Of a DNA stretch of 64,000 nt, positions 7,340 to 15,967 are shown piece by piece (the first letter of the stretch is position 1; each line of letters starts with the position of its first letter). A program made the position numbers and the translations under genes. The notes beneath the pieces were generated by a model, which saw only the letters and a list, made by a program, of their open reading frames with translations, was not told the origin of the DNA and ran no database searches. Source of the stretch: Micromonospora saelicesensis (lineage in GTDB: Bacteria > Actinomycetota > Actinomycetes > Mycobacteriales > Micromonosporaceae); NCBI RefSeq assembly GCF_900091575.1, contig NZ_FMCR01000007.1, positions 1 to 64,000 of the forward strand. Direction: 5' to 3'.

Positions 7340-7759
7340 ATGAAATCCGCGCACCTGCCACTGCGGGTCAGTATCGGCGCGTACTTTCTCAACTCGGGTC
7401 TGGGCAAGCGCACTCTGGAGGGCACCGCCGCGGAGGGCTTGCACGGGATGGCCGTCGCCGCCATGCCCCAGCTCGGTCAGTTGGAGCCGGCGCGCTTCGC
7501 CAAGCTGCTGTCGTACTCGGAGATCGCCCTGGGGGCCGCGCTGATCGCGCCGTTCGTCCCGGCGCCCCTGGTCGGGCTCGGCCTGACCGCGTTCGGCGCG
7601 GGTCTGGTGCAGCTGTACCTGAAGACGCCGGGGATGCGCGAACCCGGCAGCATCCGCCCGACCCAGCAGGGCGCGGGGTTGGCCAAGGACGTCTGGCTGG
7701 TCGGCGCGGGGCTGACCCTGGTGCTGGAGGGGCTGACGCACGGACGTCGGCGCGGCTGA
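7340..7759 (+). CDS. DoxX-like small membrane protein
   Basis: This 139-residue protein has about four hydrophobic segments (near residues 6-20, 55-75, 78-95 and 115-133). It is basic and short and resembles the DoxX-like family of four-helix membrane proteins, some of which act in thiol or redox stress. The ATG at 7340 has GGAG five bases upstream. Lying divergent from mscR and just before the ltrA homologue suggests a possible membrane-stress role, but function is unknown. Confidence 0.6.
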   Translation: MKSAHLPLRVSIGAYFLNSGLGKRTLEGTAAEGLHGMAVAAMPQLGQLEPARFAKLLSYSEIALGAALIAPFVPAPLVGLGLTAFGAGLVQLYLKTPGMREPGSIRPTQQGAGLAKDVWLVGAGLTLVLEGLTHGRRRG

Positions 7760-7783
7760 CCGCGGGCGGCCTGAGGAACTGCG

Positions 7784-8956
7784 GTGAGCCAGCCTCGGTC
7801 GGTGCGGCCGTTCTACCGGCCGATGCGGCCACGCCGTCGCGACGAGCCGCACCGCGCTGCCACGCCGCTGGAACTCTTCTTCGACCTGTGCTTCGTGGTG
7901 GCCGTGTCGCAGGCCGCCACCAACCTGCACCACGCCGTCTCCGAGGATCAACTCGTCCACGCATTGACCAGCTACCTGACGGTCTTCTTCGCGATCTGGT
8001 GGTCGTGGATGAACTTCACCTGGTTCGCCTCGGCCTACGACACCGACGACGACCTCTACCGGATCGCGACGCTGGTCCAGATCGCCGGCGCGTTGATCAT
8101 CGCCGCCGGAGTGCCACGGGCGTTCACCGACGGCGATTTCAGCGTCATCACGTACGGCTACGTGGTGATGCGGATCGCGCTCGTCGTGCAGTGGTGCCGG
8201 GCCGCCGCCGGTGACCCGGCGCACCGCCCGGCGGCCCGGCGGTACGCGATCGGTGTCACCGTCGTCCAGCTCGGTTGGCTGCTCCGGCTGGCCCTGCCGC
8301 AGAGTTGGGGAACCGCGGCGTTGCTGCTGCTGGTCGTGGCCGACCTGCTGGTGCCGGCGGTGGCCGAGCGGCCGGGGATGACTCCCTGGCATCCGCGACA
8401 CATCACCGAACGGTACGGGCTGTTCACCCTGATCGTGCTCGGTGACGTGGTGCTGGCCACGTCGGTGGCCATCCAGACCGGGGTGGACGCCGGCGACCGC
8501 CAGCTCTGGTCGCTGGCGGCGGCGGCCACCGTGATCGTGTTCGCCCTCTGGTGGCTCTACTTCGACCGGCCGATCGAGGCGCCCGGCCGGCTGCCGTACT
8601 CCCTGGTCTGGGGCTACGGCCACTACCTGATCTTCGCGGCGGTCGCCGCGGTCGGCGCGGGCCTGAGCGTTTCGGTGGACCACGAGCGGCACCTCGCGCA
8701 CATCTCGGAGAGGACCGCCGGGTACGCGGTGGCCGTCCCGATCGCCGTCTTCCTGCTCACGGTCTGGGTGCTGCACGTACGTCGGCAGCAGCACGGCGCG
8801 GTGGTCGTCGCCTTCCCGGCCGTCGCGCTGCTGGCACTGCTGGCACCGCTCGGTCCGGCACCGGTGTACGCGATGGCGGCACTGCTGGTCGCCCTCGTGG
8901 CGTTGACCGTGTTGTTGCGTTGCCGCGATACGGGCCCGAGCGCGACCGTTGCCTGA
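7784..8956 (+). CDS. Low-temperature-requirement A family membrane protein
   Basis: This 390-residue protein has a basic N-terminus followed by TPLELFFDLCFVVAVSQ, the hallmark opening of the LtrA family. Many transmembrane helices follow, about eleven by eye, including FAIWWSWMNFTWFASAYDTDD and ERYGLFTLIVLGDVVLA, both typical of the family. LtrA was named from a Listeria cold-growth mutant; its biochemical function is unresolved. The GTG start has an AGGA site. It begins 24 bp after the DoxX-like gene, so the two may be cotranscribed. Confidence 0.8.
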   Translation: MSQPRSVRPFYRPMRPRRRDEPHRAATPLELFFDLCFVVAVSQAATNLHHAVSEDQLVHALTSYLTVFFAIWWSWMNFTWFASAYDTDDDLYRIATLVQIAGALIIAAGVPRAFTDGDFSVITYGYVVMRIALVVQWCRAAAGDPAHRPAARRYAIGVTVVQLGWLLRLALPQSWGTAALLLLVVADLLVPAVAERPGMTPWHPRHITERYGLFTLIVLGDVVLATSVAIQTGVDAGDRQLWSLAAAATVIVFALWWLYFDRPIEAPGRLPYSLVWGYGHYLIFAAVAAVGAGLSVSVDHERHLAHISERTAGYAVAVPIAVFLLTVWVLHVRRQQHGAVVVAFPAVALLALLAPLGPAPVYAMAALLVALVALTVLLRCRDTGPSATVA

Positions 8957-8962
8957 CCGCGC

Positions 8963-9874
8963 TCACGCCACCTCGCGGGCCGGGTCGGCGAGGGTGTCGG
9001 CGGGGCGTTGCGCGGGGACGGCGGGAGCGGGCGGCGCAGGGCGGACCACGCCCCGGTTCAGGCCGGTGACCAGGAGCCGGTTGTACGAGGCCGGCATGAC
9101 CCGGGCCAGCAGGTCGGGCAGCTTCGCCGACCAGCCGATCAACACCCGGCCCCGACGCCGCTCGACGCCGCGCAGGATCACCTCGGCGGCCCGCTCCGGC
9201 GCGATGGTCAGCAGCTTCTCGAACTGCGCCCGACCGGCCGCGTACTCGTCGTGGGAGACGCCACTGCCGATCCGGGCGTTCTCGGTGATCCGGGTGCGGA
9301 TGCCACCGGGGTGCACCGAGGTCACCCCGATTCCGTCGTCGACCAGCTCGTGGCGCAGCGCCTCGGTGAAGCCGCGTACGGCGAACTTGCTCGCCGCGTA
9401 CGCGGTCTGCCCGGCCGGCGCGATCAGCCCGAACAGACTGGATATGTTGACCAGGTGCGCGCCCGGCTCGGCCCGGAGGGTGGGCAGCAGCGCGTGGGTC
9501 AGCTGCGCCACGGCCCGGAAGTTGACGTCGATCACCCAGCTGAACTCGTCGAACGTCACCTGGTCGAACCGACCGCCGAGGCCCACGCCGGCGTTGTTGA
9601 TCAGCAGGCGTACCCGGGGGTGTCGCTGGCCGATCTCCGCGGCCACCTGGGCGGTGGCGGTCTGGTCGGCGAGGTCCACCAGGTACGTGGCGAGCTGACG
9701 ATCCGGGTGCTCGGCGCGGATCGCGGTGGTGACCGCGTCCAGCCGCTCGGCGTCACGGTCCAGCAGGACCAGATCACTGCCTCGGCGGGCCAACGCGTGG
9801 GCCAGCGCGGCGCCGATGCCACTGGCCGCCCCGGTGACCACGGCGGTCGCGCCGGCGAAGTCGAACCTCTGCAC
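8963..9874 (-). CDS. Short-chain dehydrogenase/reductase
   Basis: This 303-residue classical SDR has TGAASGIG at residues 14-21 (NAD(P) binding), NNAG near residue 94, and a Ser...YAASK catalytic set near residues 145-163. The C-terminal extension of about 60 residues, rich in proline and alanine, is typical of the SDRs that accompany flavin monooxygenases in Actinobacteria. It lies 22 bp downstream of the monooxygenase gene on the same strand, so a two-step oxidation (alcohol to ketone to ester) is plausible. The substrate is unknown. Confidence 0.82.
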   Translation of the reverse strand: MQRFDFAGATAVVTGAASGIGAALAHALARRGSDLVLLDRDAERLDAVTTAIRAEHPDRQLATYLVDLADQTATAQVAAEIGQRHPRVRLLINNAGVGLGGRFDQVTFDEFSWVIDVNFRAVAQLTHALLPTLRAEPGAHLVNISSLFGLIAPAGQTAYAASKFAVRGFTEALRHELVDDGIGVTSVHPGGIRTRITENARIGSGVSHDEYAAGRAQFEKLLTIAPERAAEVILRGVERRRGRVLIGWSAKLPDLLARVMPASYNRLLVTGLNRGVVRPAPPAPAVPAQRPADTLADPAREVA

Positions 9875-9896
9875 GATCCTGCTCCTCTGCTGGCGG

Positions 9897-11405
9897 TTAC
9901 CGACGCTCGGACGCGACGGGACGGGGGGTGCGCTCGGGCACGGCCACCCCGCCGGCCCGCGAGAACCGCACCCCCTCGTCGGTGAGCCGGCCGTGCCGCA
10001 TCAGCAGCACGTCGCGGACGTAGTTCTGGTGCAGCCGCCACGGCGTGGTCGCACCCTGCTTGGGCAGCGTGTCGACGGCGCGCAGCACGTAGCCGGAGCG
10101 CAGGTCGATCAGTGGCACCCGCTCTGGGTCGGGCGGTGGGAGCGGGGTGACGACCTGCTGGCCGGTGCGGTCCAGGTGCCGCAGCAGTCGGCAGACATAG
10201 CCGGCGACCAGGTCGGCCTTGAGCGTCCACGACGCGTTGGTGTAGCCGAGGGTCAGCGCGAAGTTCGGCACGCCGGAGAGCATCATGCCCTTGTAGGCCA
10301 CGGTGTTCGGCAGGTCGACGTCCACGCCGTCGACCCGCAGCGTCAGGCCACCGAGGGCGAGCAGGTTGAGCCCGGTCGCGGTGACCACGATGTCGGCGGG
10401 CAGCTGTGCGCCGGAGGCCAGTCGGACACCGTTCGGGGTGAAGGTGTCGATGGTGTCGGTGACCACCGACGCGGTGCCGTCGCGCACCGCCGTGAACAGG
10501 TCACCGTCGGGGGCAACACAGAGCCGCTGGTCCCAGGGGTCGTAGCGGGGCGAGAAGTGCCGGTCGACGTCGTACCCCACCGGGAGCATGCCCCGCGCGG
10601 CCCGGCGCAGCACCCGCTTCACCAGGCCGGGCGCACGCCGGCTGAGCTGGAAGTTGACGGTGGACAGCAGCACGTTCTTCCAGCGCACCACCGGATACGC
10701 TGCCTTCGCCGGGAGCCGACGCCGCAACGCGTCGGCCAGGCGGTCGCGGGCGGGCAGCGCCAGAATGTACGTCGGTGAGCGCTGGAGCATGGTCACGTGC
10801 GCGGCCCGCTGCGCCATCGCCGGCACCAGGGTGACAGCGGTGGCGCCGCTGCCGATCACCACCACCCGCTTGCCGGTGTGGTCGAGGTCGTCGGGCCAGT
10901 GCTGCGGGTGCACCAGCCGCCCGGCGTACGCCTCGACACCGGGCAGGGGCGGGGTGTAACCCTCGTCGTAGCGGTAGTAGCCGGCGCAGGCGAAGAGGAA
11001 CGAGCAGGTCAGCACCACGATTTCGGCGGTGTCGGTGCGCTGGGCGTGCACCGTCCAGCGGGCGGTGTCGCTGTCCCATTCGGCCCGCAGCACCCGGTGG
11101 CGGAAGCGGATGTGCCGCGGCACGTCGTACTCCTGGGCGGTCTCCCGCACGTACTCCCGGATGGTCGTGCCGTCGGCGATGGCCTTCGGCGCGGTCCACG
11201 GCTTGAACGAGTAGCCGAGGGTGAACATGTCCGAGTCGGAGCGGATGCCCGGGTAGCGGAACAGGTCCCAGGTGCCGCCTATGGCGTCGCGCGCCTCGAG
11301 CACCGCGTACGTCTTGTCCGGGCAGTCACGACGGAGGTGGCAGGCGGCGCCGATGCCGGACAGGCCGGCGCCGATGATCAGCACGTCGACGTGGTCGGAG
11401 GCCAT
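9897..11405 (-). CDS. Baeyer-Villiger-type flavin monooxygenase
   Basis: This 502-residue FAD/NADPH enzyme has IIGAGLSGIGAA near residue 10 (FAD site), a second dinucleotide fold at VVVIGSGATAV, and between them YAGRLVHPQHWP, which fits the Baeyer-Villiger fingerprint [F/Y]xGxxxHxxxWP. RYPGIRSDSDM is also typical of cyclohexanone/ethionamide-type monooxygenases. The ATG at 11405 has a GGAGGAA site; the longer upstream frame is not coding-like. It likely inserts oxygen beside a ketone carbonyl and works with the downstream SDR. Confidence 0.83.
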   Translation of the reverse strand: MASDHVDVLIIGAGLSGIGAACHLRRDCPDKTYAVLEARDAIGGTWDLFRYPGIRSDSDMFTLGYSFKPWTAPKAIADGTTIREYVRETAQEYDVPRHIRFRHRVLRAEWDSDTARWTVHAQRTDTAEIVVLTCSFLFACAGYYRYDEGYTPPLPGVEAYAGRLVHPQHWPDDLDHTGKRVVVIGSGATAVTLVPAMAQRAAHVTMLQRSPTYILALPARDRLADALRRRLPAKAAYPVVRWKNVLLSTVNFQLSRRAPGLVKRVLRRAARGMLPVGYDVDRHFSPRYDPWDQRLCVAPDGDLFTAVRDGTASVVTDTIDTFTPNGVRLASGAQLPADIVVTATGLNLLALGGLTLRVDGVDVDLPNTVAYKGMMLSGVPNFALTLGYTNASWTLKADLVAGYVCRLLRHLDRTGQQVVTPLPPPDPERVPLIDLRSGYVLRAVDTLPKQGATTPWRLHQNYVRDVLLMRHGRLTDEGVRFSRAGGVAVPERTPRPVASERR

Positions 11406-11464
11406 CGCGTTCCTCCATCCGGGGCGGTGATCGGACCCTAACACCGCACCCGAACGGCCGAAAG

Positions 11465-11995
11465 TCAGCGCGAGACCACTCCCCCGCGGTCGAGTCGCGC
11501 TCGCGCACGTTGGTCGGCGAGCCGGACGAGCAACTGGTCGAAGTCGGCCGCGTCGAGCACCGGCCCGTTCTCCTTCCGCCAGCCCACACGCCGGGACCTC
11601 CGCTGCACCGCCGACTCGAACGCCCCGTCGGTCGTGCGCACCCAGCAGGCGAGGCGCGACGTGGGCTCGCCGAGGAACAGCGCCGGACTCGCCTCGAACC
11701 CGGTCACCCGTGACCAGAGCAGGGTGCGGGTGGAGAACACGTGCCGGAGCCGGACGCCCCGATCGTTGACGTAGATCCCGGTCAGGTGCAACCGGAAGGC
11801 GAAGGTCAGCCACACCCCCATGACAAGGAACATGCCGGCCATGCCCAGGGCGGCCCGGACGTCGATCTCACCCCGGATCAGCGCCCGCCCGGCCACGACC
11901 GACAGTGTCGTGGCCGCGGTGCACCCGACCAGCAGCATGAACCCGGTGAACACCTGCCGGGCGCCCCACGGGTCCATCCGCTGCCATCTCCGCAT
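11465..11995 (-). CDS. Two-helix membrane protein with PH-like domain
   Basis: This 176-residue protein has two hydrophobic helices (about residues 14-36 and 48-68) followed by a soluble part. IYVNDRGVRLRHVFSTRTLLWSRVTGFE resembles the bacterial PH-like (bPH) domain seen in many actinobacterial membrane proteins. The tail is basic. No enzymatic motif is seen. It is separated by 10 bp from the upstream hypothetical gene on the same strand, so it may be the last gene of that small operon. Confidence 0.65.
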   Translation of the reverse strand: MRRWQRMDPWGARQVFTGFMLLVGCTAATTLSVVAGRALIRGEIDVRAALGMAGMFLVMGVWLTFAFRLHLTGIYVNDRGVRLRHVFSTRTLLWSRVTGFEASPALFLGEPTSRLACWVRTTDGAFESAVQRRSRRVGWRKENGPVLDAADFDQLLVRLADQRARARLDRGGVVSR

Positions 11996-12005
11996 GGCCT
12001 GGAGG

Positions 12006-12467
12006 CTAGTCCTCCGATGCTCGGGTGAAGGTCATGATCCAGTTGGTCTCCCAGGTCTGCTCGCCGTCGACCGAGAACGCCTGCTCCCAGCGGGCGGTCG
12101 TCGCGCTGATGCCCGACCAGATGAACCGGCACCGGACCGGGCGCCCCTCGTGCTGGTCGTCGGCGTAGAAGTGGCCGACTCCGTCGACGAAGCGGCCCAC
12201 CATCGGCGGCTGTCCCAGCACCCCGACGTCGCTGCTCATCCAGTAGATCGACCACTCCTGCCGGGCGGGGTCGAAGATCCGGATCGTGGCGCCGGCGGAG
12301 CCCTTGGTCGGGAAGGTGATCTCGTCGAAGTGACCGCCGCCGGCGAAGAAGCCGTGCGCCACCGACACCCCGGGAAACTCCTCCCACTCGTCGGAGCCGA
12401 CCAGCCGCTTGCGCAGCCGGCGGTTGACGACGTTCCAGGTGCCCACAAAGAAGTCGAAGTCGCCCAT
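12006..12467 (-). CDS. Hypothetical DUF1579-like beta-barrel protein
   Basis: This 153-residue soluble protein starts FDFFVGTWNVVNRRL, carries HFDEITFP, and ends WETNWIMTFTR. This pattern resembles small lipocalin-like, DUF1579-type proteins made mostly of beta strands and rich in Trp and Phe. No signal peptide or catalytic motif is visible. Its start codon overlaps the stop of the upstream gene (TGATG), so it is translated together with the gene at 12467-12946. The family match is from memory and moderate. Confidence 0.6.
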   Translation of the reverse strand: MGDFDFFVGTWNVVNRRLRKRLVGSDEWEEFPGVSVAHGFFAGGGHFDEITFPTKGSAGATIRIFDPARQEWSIYWMSSDVGVLGQPPMVGRFVDGVGHFYADDQHEGRPVRCRFIWSGISATTARWEQAFSVDGEQTWETNWIMTFTRASED

Positions 12468-12946
12468 CAGCGGCCCACCGGCCCTTCCGCTCGCGTGTCA
12501 CGCAGATAATTGATCAGATTCGGACTCTCCGGCAGCAGCATGTGCCGGACCCAGGCGGCCCGCTCGTGTTCCAGAACCGCCAACTCCCAGACGCAGCCCA
12601 CCGCCGGGCGGCGTAGGTGGACGAAGTGTGCCGGGTCGTCGTCGGGACAGTCCAGCGCCGGCTGCCCGGCCGCGGCGACGCGGACCTCCACCGCGTTGTC
12701 CCACACCCAGGTGTACGCCAGCAGATAGGCGCCGGTGTCCGCGCCCCGGTGCAGCACCACCCACCCGGCGGCCGGGGTGCCGTCGTCGACGACGTCGGCC
12801 AGCAGGTCGGGCAGCAGGTCGTACGCGGCCTTCTCCACCTCGGCTTCGATCGGTCGCTCCGGCTGGTCTATGTGGTAGCGCTTGAGTTGGCGGTCGCCGA
12901 TCAGCACTGGTCCGGGCGTTCGTAATTCCTTGTCGCGAAATGCCAT
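12467..12946 (-). CDS. Hypothetical protein, target of the adjacent WYL regulator
   Basis: This 159-residue acidic soluble protein has no recognised domain. ATG 12946 (MAFRDKEL) is chosen because the earlier start would overlap the operator. The protein is rich in Trp, Asp and Glu, has one clear beta-rich centre (GWVVLHRGADTGAYLLAYTWVWDN), and looks like a globular enzyme-associated or ligand-binding protein. It is first in an operon with the DUF1579-like gene. It is divergent from the WYL regulator at 12991, with a palindrome between them, which suggests control by that regulator. Confidence 0.55.
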   Translation of the reverse strand: MAFRDKELRTPGPVLIGDRQLKRYHIDQPERPIEAEVEKAAYDLLPDLLADVVDDGTPAAGWVVLHRGADTGAYLLAYTWVWDNAVEVRVAAAGQPALDCPDDDPAHFVHLRRPAVGCVWELAVLEHERAAWVRHMLLPESPNLINYLRDTRAEGPVGR

Positions 12947-12969
12947 GCCGGGACGGTAGGACGGGTCCC

Positions 12970-12986
12970 CTGACAACTAGTGTCAG
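12970..12986. promoter_or_regulatory. Operator palindrome between WYL regulator and target
   Basis: CTGACA (12970-12975) and TGTCAG (12981-12986) are perfect inverted arms around a 5-bp centre ACTAG. The site lies in the 44-bp gap between the divergent starts at 12946 and 12991. This is the usual place for a YafY/WYL-type regulator to control itself and its neighbour. Confidence 0.6.
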
Positions 12987-12990
12987 TGAA

Positions 12991-13968
12991 GTGCGGGCTT
13001 CTCGACTTCTCTCCGTCCTGCTGCTGCTCCAGTCGCACGGGCGGCTGACCGCCGCGCAGCTCGCCGAGCGGTTGGCCGTCTCCCCCCGCACCATCTACCG
13101 CGACGTCGAGTCGCTGCACGCCGCCGGCATCCCGCTCTACGGCGAGGCGGGGCATGCCGGCGGCTACCAACTGGTCGACGGCTGGCGGACCCGACTGACC
13201 GGGCTGACCGCCGAGGAGGCCGACCGGCTGTTCCTCGCCGGGCTGCCCGGCCCCGCCGACGAGTTGGGTTACGGCGACGTGGTGGCCGCGCTGCAACTCA
13301 AGCTGCACGCAGCGCTGCCCGCGCCGCTGCGCGACCGGGCGACCCAACTGCAACAGCGCTTCCACCTGGACACTCCCGGGTGGTATGCCGACGGCGACGC
13401 CTCCCCCGAGTTGGCCCGCACGGCCGAGGCGGTCTGGCGGCAGCACCGCGTCGAGGTGCGCTACCGCGGCTGGAACGGCGAGGTGACCCGGGTCCTGGAG
13501 CCGTACGGCCTGGTGCTCAAGGGCGGCCGTTGGTATGTGGTGGCCGACCAGCCCGGCCGGGGTGCGCCGGCGACCTACCGGGTCAACCAGATCCTCGCGT
13601 TGACCCCACTGGCGCAGGAGTTCGACCGCCCCGCCGACTTCGACCTGCCGTCCTGGTGGCGCGCGCATGTCGTGCAGTTCCGGGCCCGGCTGCACCGCGA
13701 CGAGGCCCACGTCCGGCTCTCCCCCGCCGGGCGGGAGCGGTTGCGTGAAATCGGCAGCGATCCGGTGGTGACAGCGATGGACGGCAGCGCCGGGCCACCG
13801 GACGCGCGGGGCTGGGTGACCGCGGTGCTGCCGATCGAGTCGCTCACCCACGCCCACGGTGACCTGCTGCGCCTCGGCGCCGACGTCGAGGTGCTGACCC
13901 CGGTGGCGCTGCGCGAACGGCTGGCCGCCACGGCGGCCGGGCTCGCCGCGCTCTACTCCCCCGCCTGA
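12991..13968 (+). CDS. WYL-domain transcriptional regulator (YafY family)
   Basis: From the GTG at 12991 the protein has 325 residues. The N-terminus is a helix-turn-helix of the HTH_11 type (LLLLQSHGRLTAAQLAERLAVSPRTIYRDVESL in parts, residues 6-38). The WYL ligand-binding domain follows around residues 140-210, with KGGRWYVVADQ the equivalent of the W-Y-L core. Such proteins sense nucleotides or small ligands. It is divergent from a two-gene hypothetical operon, with a palindrome in the gap, and is probably its local regulator. No ribosome site is obvious, so the mRNA may be leaderless. Confidence 0.8.
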   Translation: MRASRLLSVLLLLQSHGRLTAAQLAERLAVSPRTIYRDVESLHAAGIPLYGEAGHAGGYQLVDGWRTRLTGLTAEEADRLFLAGLPGPADELGYGDVVAALQLKLHAALPAPLRDRATQLQQRFHLDTPGWYADGDASPELARTAEAVWRQHRVEVRYRGWNGEVTRVLEPYGLVLKGGRWYVVADQPGRGAPATYRVNQILALTPLAQEFDRPADFDLPSWWRAHVVQFRARLHRDEAHVRLSPAGRERLREIGSDPVVTAMDGSAGPPDARGWVTAVLPIESLTHAHGDLLRLGADVEVLTPVALRERLAATAAGLAALYSPA

Positions 13969-13972
13969 ACAG

Positions 13973-14004
13973 CCCCGATCGTCTCCACAGTGGAAGGGTC
14001 GGGG
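13973..14004 (+). terminator. Weak hairpin after the WYL regulator
   Basis: CCCCGA and TCGGGG form outer arms around an inner TCCAC-A-GTGGA hairpin (13984-13994). This probably ends the regulator transcript before the next operon. Confidence 0.4.
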
Positions 14005-14060
14005 GCGTCGATTGTCGTCACGGTGTGCCACCCTGGGACGGTCATCAATGGTCACCGGAG

Positions 14061-14693
14061 GTGAGGGTCACGTTACGGCTACGCGCACTTGTCGCCGTCC
14101 CCGGCACCGGGCCGGTGACCCTCGACGTTCCCGCCGGCACGCTCGCCGCCCTGGTGGCGCCGCCCCGGTTCGGCACGGCCGTCGCCCGGGTGCTGGCCGG
14201 GCTGGCCCCGCCGGTGACCGGTCGCGTGCTCGTCGGCGACCGGGACGTCACCAGCCTGCCGCCGCCCCGCCGGCAGATCGGCTACGTGCCCGCCGGTGGC
14301 GCGCTGCTGCCGCAGCTCACCGTGCGGCGCAACATCGAGTACGGCCAGCGCAAACGCGAACGGGTGCATGAGGTGGCAAACGACTGGACAGCCACAGTGG
14401 TCGACCGGCTGGAGTTGGCGCTCTCCCTCGCGCTGCTGCCGCACCAGATCTCCGACGCCCAGCGGTTCCGGGTGGCGCTCGCCCGAGCGGCGGCCTGCCT
14501 GCCCGAGGTGCTGGTGGTCGACCTGCCGGCCGGTTCGGCGGGCGACAGCCGCCTCGGTGACCTGATGCCCCGCCTCTCGCCGCCGGACGCCCCGGGGGTG
14601 GCGGTGCTGGTCTGCACCGCCGACCCGGCCACCCTTGCCGAGATTCCGGTGCGGCACGAGCTGGTCACCGAGCCGAGCGAGGCGGCCCGATGA
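14061..14693 (+). CDS. Degenerate ABC ATPase (pseudo-ATPase)
   Basis: This 210-residue protein keeps the layout of an ABC importer ATPase but every catalytic motif is altered. Walker A is APPRFGTAV (residues 33-41) without the GKS/T. The Q-loop region reads GYVPAGGALLP with no glutamine. The signature is ISDAQ (130-134) instead of LSGGQ. Walker B is VLVVDLP with Leu in place of the catalytic Glu. The H-loop reads VCTAD without histidine. It therefore probably cannot hydrolyse ATP and may be structural or regulatory. It has a TTA leucine codon at 14073-14075. The GTG at 14061 coincides with a GGAGG sequence, so the exact start is uncertain. It is first gene of an overlapping operon. Confidence 0.75.
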   Translation: MRVTLRLRALVAVPGTGPVTLDVPAGTLAALVAPPRFGTAVARVLAGLAPPVTGRVLVGDRDVTSLPPPRRQIGYVPAGGALLPQLTVRRNIEYGQRKRERVHEVANDWTATVVDRLELALSLALLPHQISDAQRFRVALARAAACLPEVLVVDLPAGSAGDSRLGDLMPRLSPPDAPGVAVLVCTADPATLAEIPVRHELVTEPSEAAR

Positions 14694-15967
14694 GGCCGGT
14701 CGCCCGGGTGAGTCGCCGTACGCTGCTGCGCGCCGCCGCCGCGGGCACCACCGCCCTGACCGCCGGCTGCTCCGGCGGAACCCGGTCGGTACAGGTCGCG
14801 GTGGTCTGGAGCACCAGCGAGCTGGACCGGTTCCGCGAGGTCGTCGCCGGCTACCCCGCCCAGGTGCAGGTGATCAGCGCCGGCAACGACATCGACGCGT
14901 TCCTGCGTGCCCGACACCTCGCCGGCACCAGCCCGGACGTGGCGATCCTGCCGCGCCCCGGCCTGGTCACCGAGTACGCCGAGCGCGGCTGGCTGAGCCC
15001 GGTGCGCGCGTCCACCGAGTACGCCGTACCCGCCGGATTGGGCGAGCTACTGACGGCCGAGGGCCAGCGCTACGGCGTCTGGGTCAAGGCGGCGCACAAG
15101 TCGCTGGTCTGGCACCTGCCCTCGATGCTGCCCGTGCAGCCGGCCAACTGGGACGCGCTGGTCCGGCAGACCCAGGAGCTCGGCGCGCTCGCCCGGCGCG
15201 GCGGCGGGCCGGCGCCCCTGGCCATCGGCGCCGCGGACGGCTGGGTGCTCACCGACTGGTTCGAGAACGTGCTGGCCGATCTGGCACCCGAGAGCTACAA
15301 CGCCCTGGCCCGGCCGGACGCCGACTGGCAGGGCAGACCGGTGCGCGAGGCGCTGGACCGGCTCGCCGGGCTCTGGAGCATCAACGGGGCGTTCGTCGGC
15401 GGCGGCCGTCGTGCCCTGCTCACCCAGTACGAGGAGTCGGTGATCCAGGTGGTGCACACGAAGCGGGCGGTGATGCTCGTCGGAGCCGACTTCACCGCCG
15501 ACGTCGCCGACCCGTTCCAGCGCGGCCCGGAGGCACCTGTCACGTTCCGGTTCCCGGGCACTCAGCCGGGCGGCGGCCCCCTGATCGTCGGCGGGGACGC
15601 GGCCGTGGCGTTCGCCGACGCCCGGGGTGGAGTCGAGCTGGTCGAGTGGCTCACCAGGGCCGACTCGTTCCGGCCGTGGCTGCGCGACGGCGGCTACCTC
15701 TCGCCCAACACCAATGTCGCGATCGGCAGCTACCGGGACCGCGTCGGCCAGGGTCTCGCCGAGGAGATGCGGGCGCCTGGCACCCTGCGTTTCGACCTCT
15801 CCGACCAGTTGCCCGGCGCGTTCACCGGCTCGGACGGGGTCGGCATCTGGCGGATCATGCAGGGCTTCTTCGCCGACGTCACCGACGGGGTCCGCGCCAG
15901 CGAGGCGATCCGCCGGGCCACCGGCCTGCTCGCCGCGGCGGCCCGCAGCGCGGGGGGCGGCCGATGA
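14690..15967 (+). CDS. Extracellular solute-binding lipoprotein
   Basis: This 425-residue protein has an N-terminus combining a Tat-like twin arginine (VSRRTLLRA) with a lipobox ending in LTAGC (Cys27), so it is exported and lipid-anchored outside the membrane. The body resembles family 1 (carbohydrate) ABC binding proteins: DVAILPRPGLVTEYAERGWLSPV and the C-terminal WRIMQGFFADVTDG. The ATG overlaps the previous stop (ATGA), so it is coupled to the pseudo-ATPase. It presumably delivers a ligand to the fused permease that follows, but the ligand is unknown and a sensing role is possible. Confidence 0.8.
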   Translation: MRPVARVSRRTLLRAAAAGTTALTAGCSGGTRSVQVAVVWSTSELDRFREVVAGYPAQVQVISAGNDIDAFLRARHLAGTSPDVAILPRPGLVTEYAERGWLSPVRASTEYAVPAGLGELLTAEGQRYGVWVKAAHKSLVWHLPSMLPVQPANWDALVRQTQELGALARRGGGPAPLAIGAADGWVLTDWFENVLADLAPESYNALARPDADWQGRPVREALDRLAGLWSINGAFVGGGRRALLTQYEESVIQVVHTKRAVMLVGADFTADVADPFQRGPEAPVTFRFPGTQPGGGPLIVGGDAAVAFADARGGVELVEWLTRADSFRPWLRDGGYLSPNTNVAIGSYRDRVGQGLAEEMRAPGTLRFDLSDQLPGAFTGSDGVGIWRIMQGFFADVTDGVRASEAIRRATGLLAAAARSAGGGR

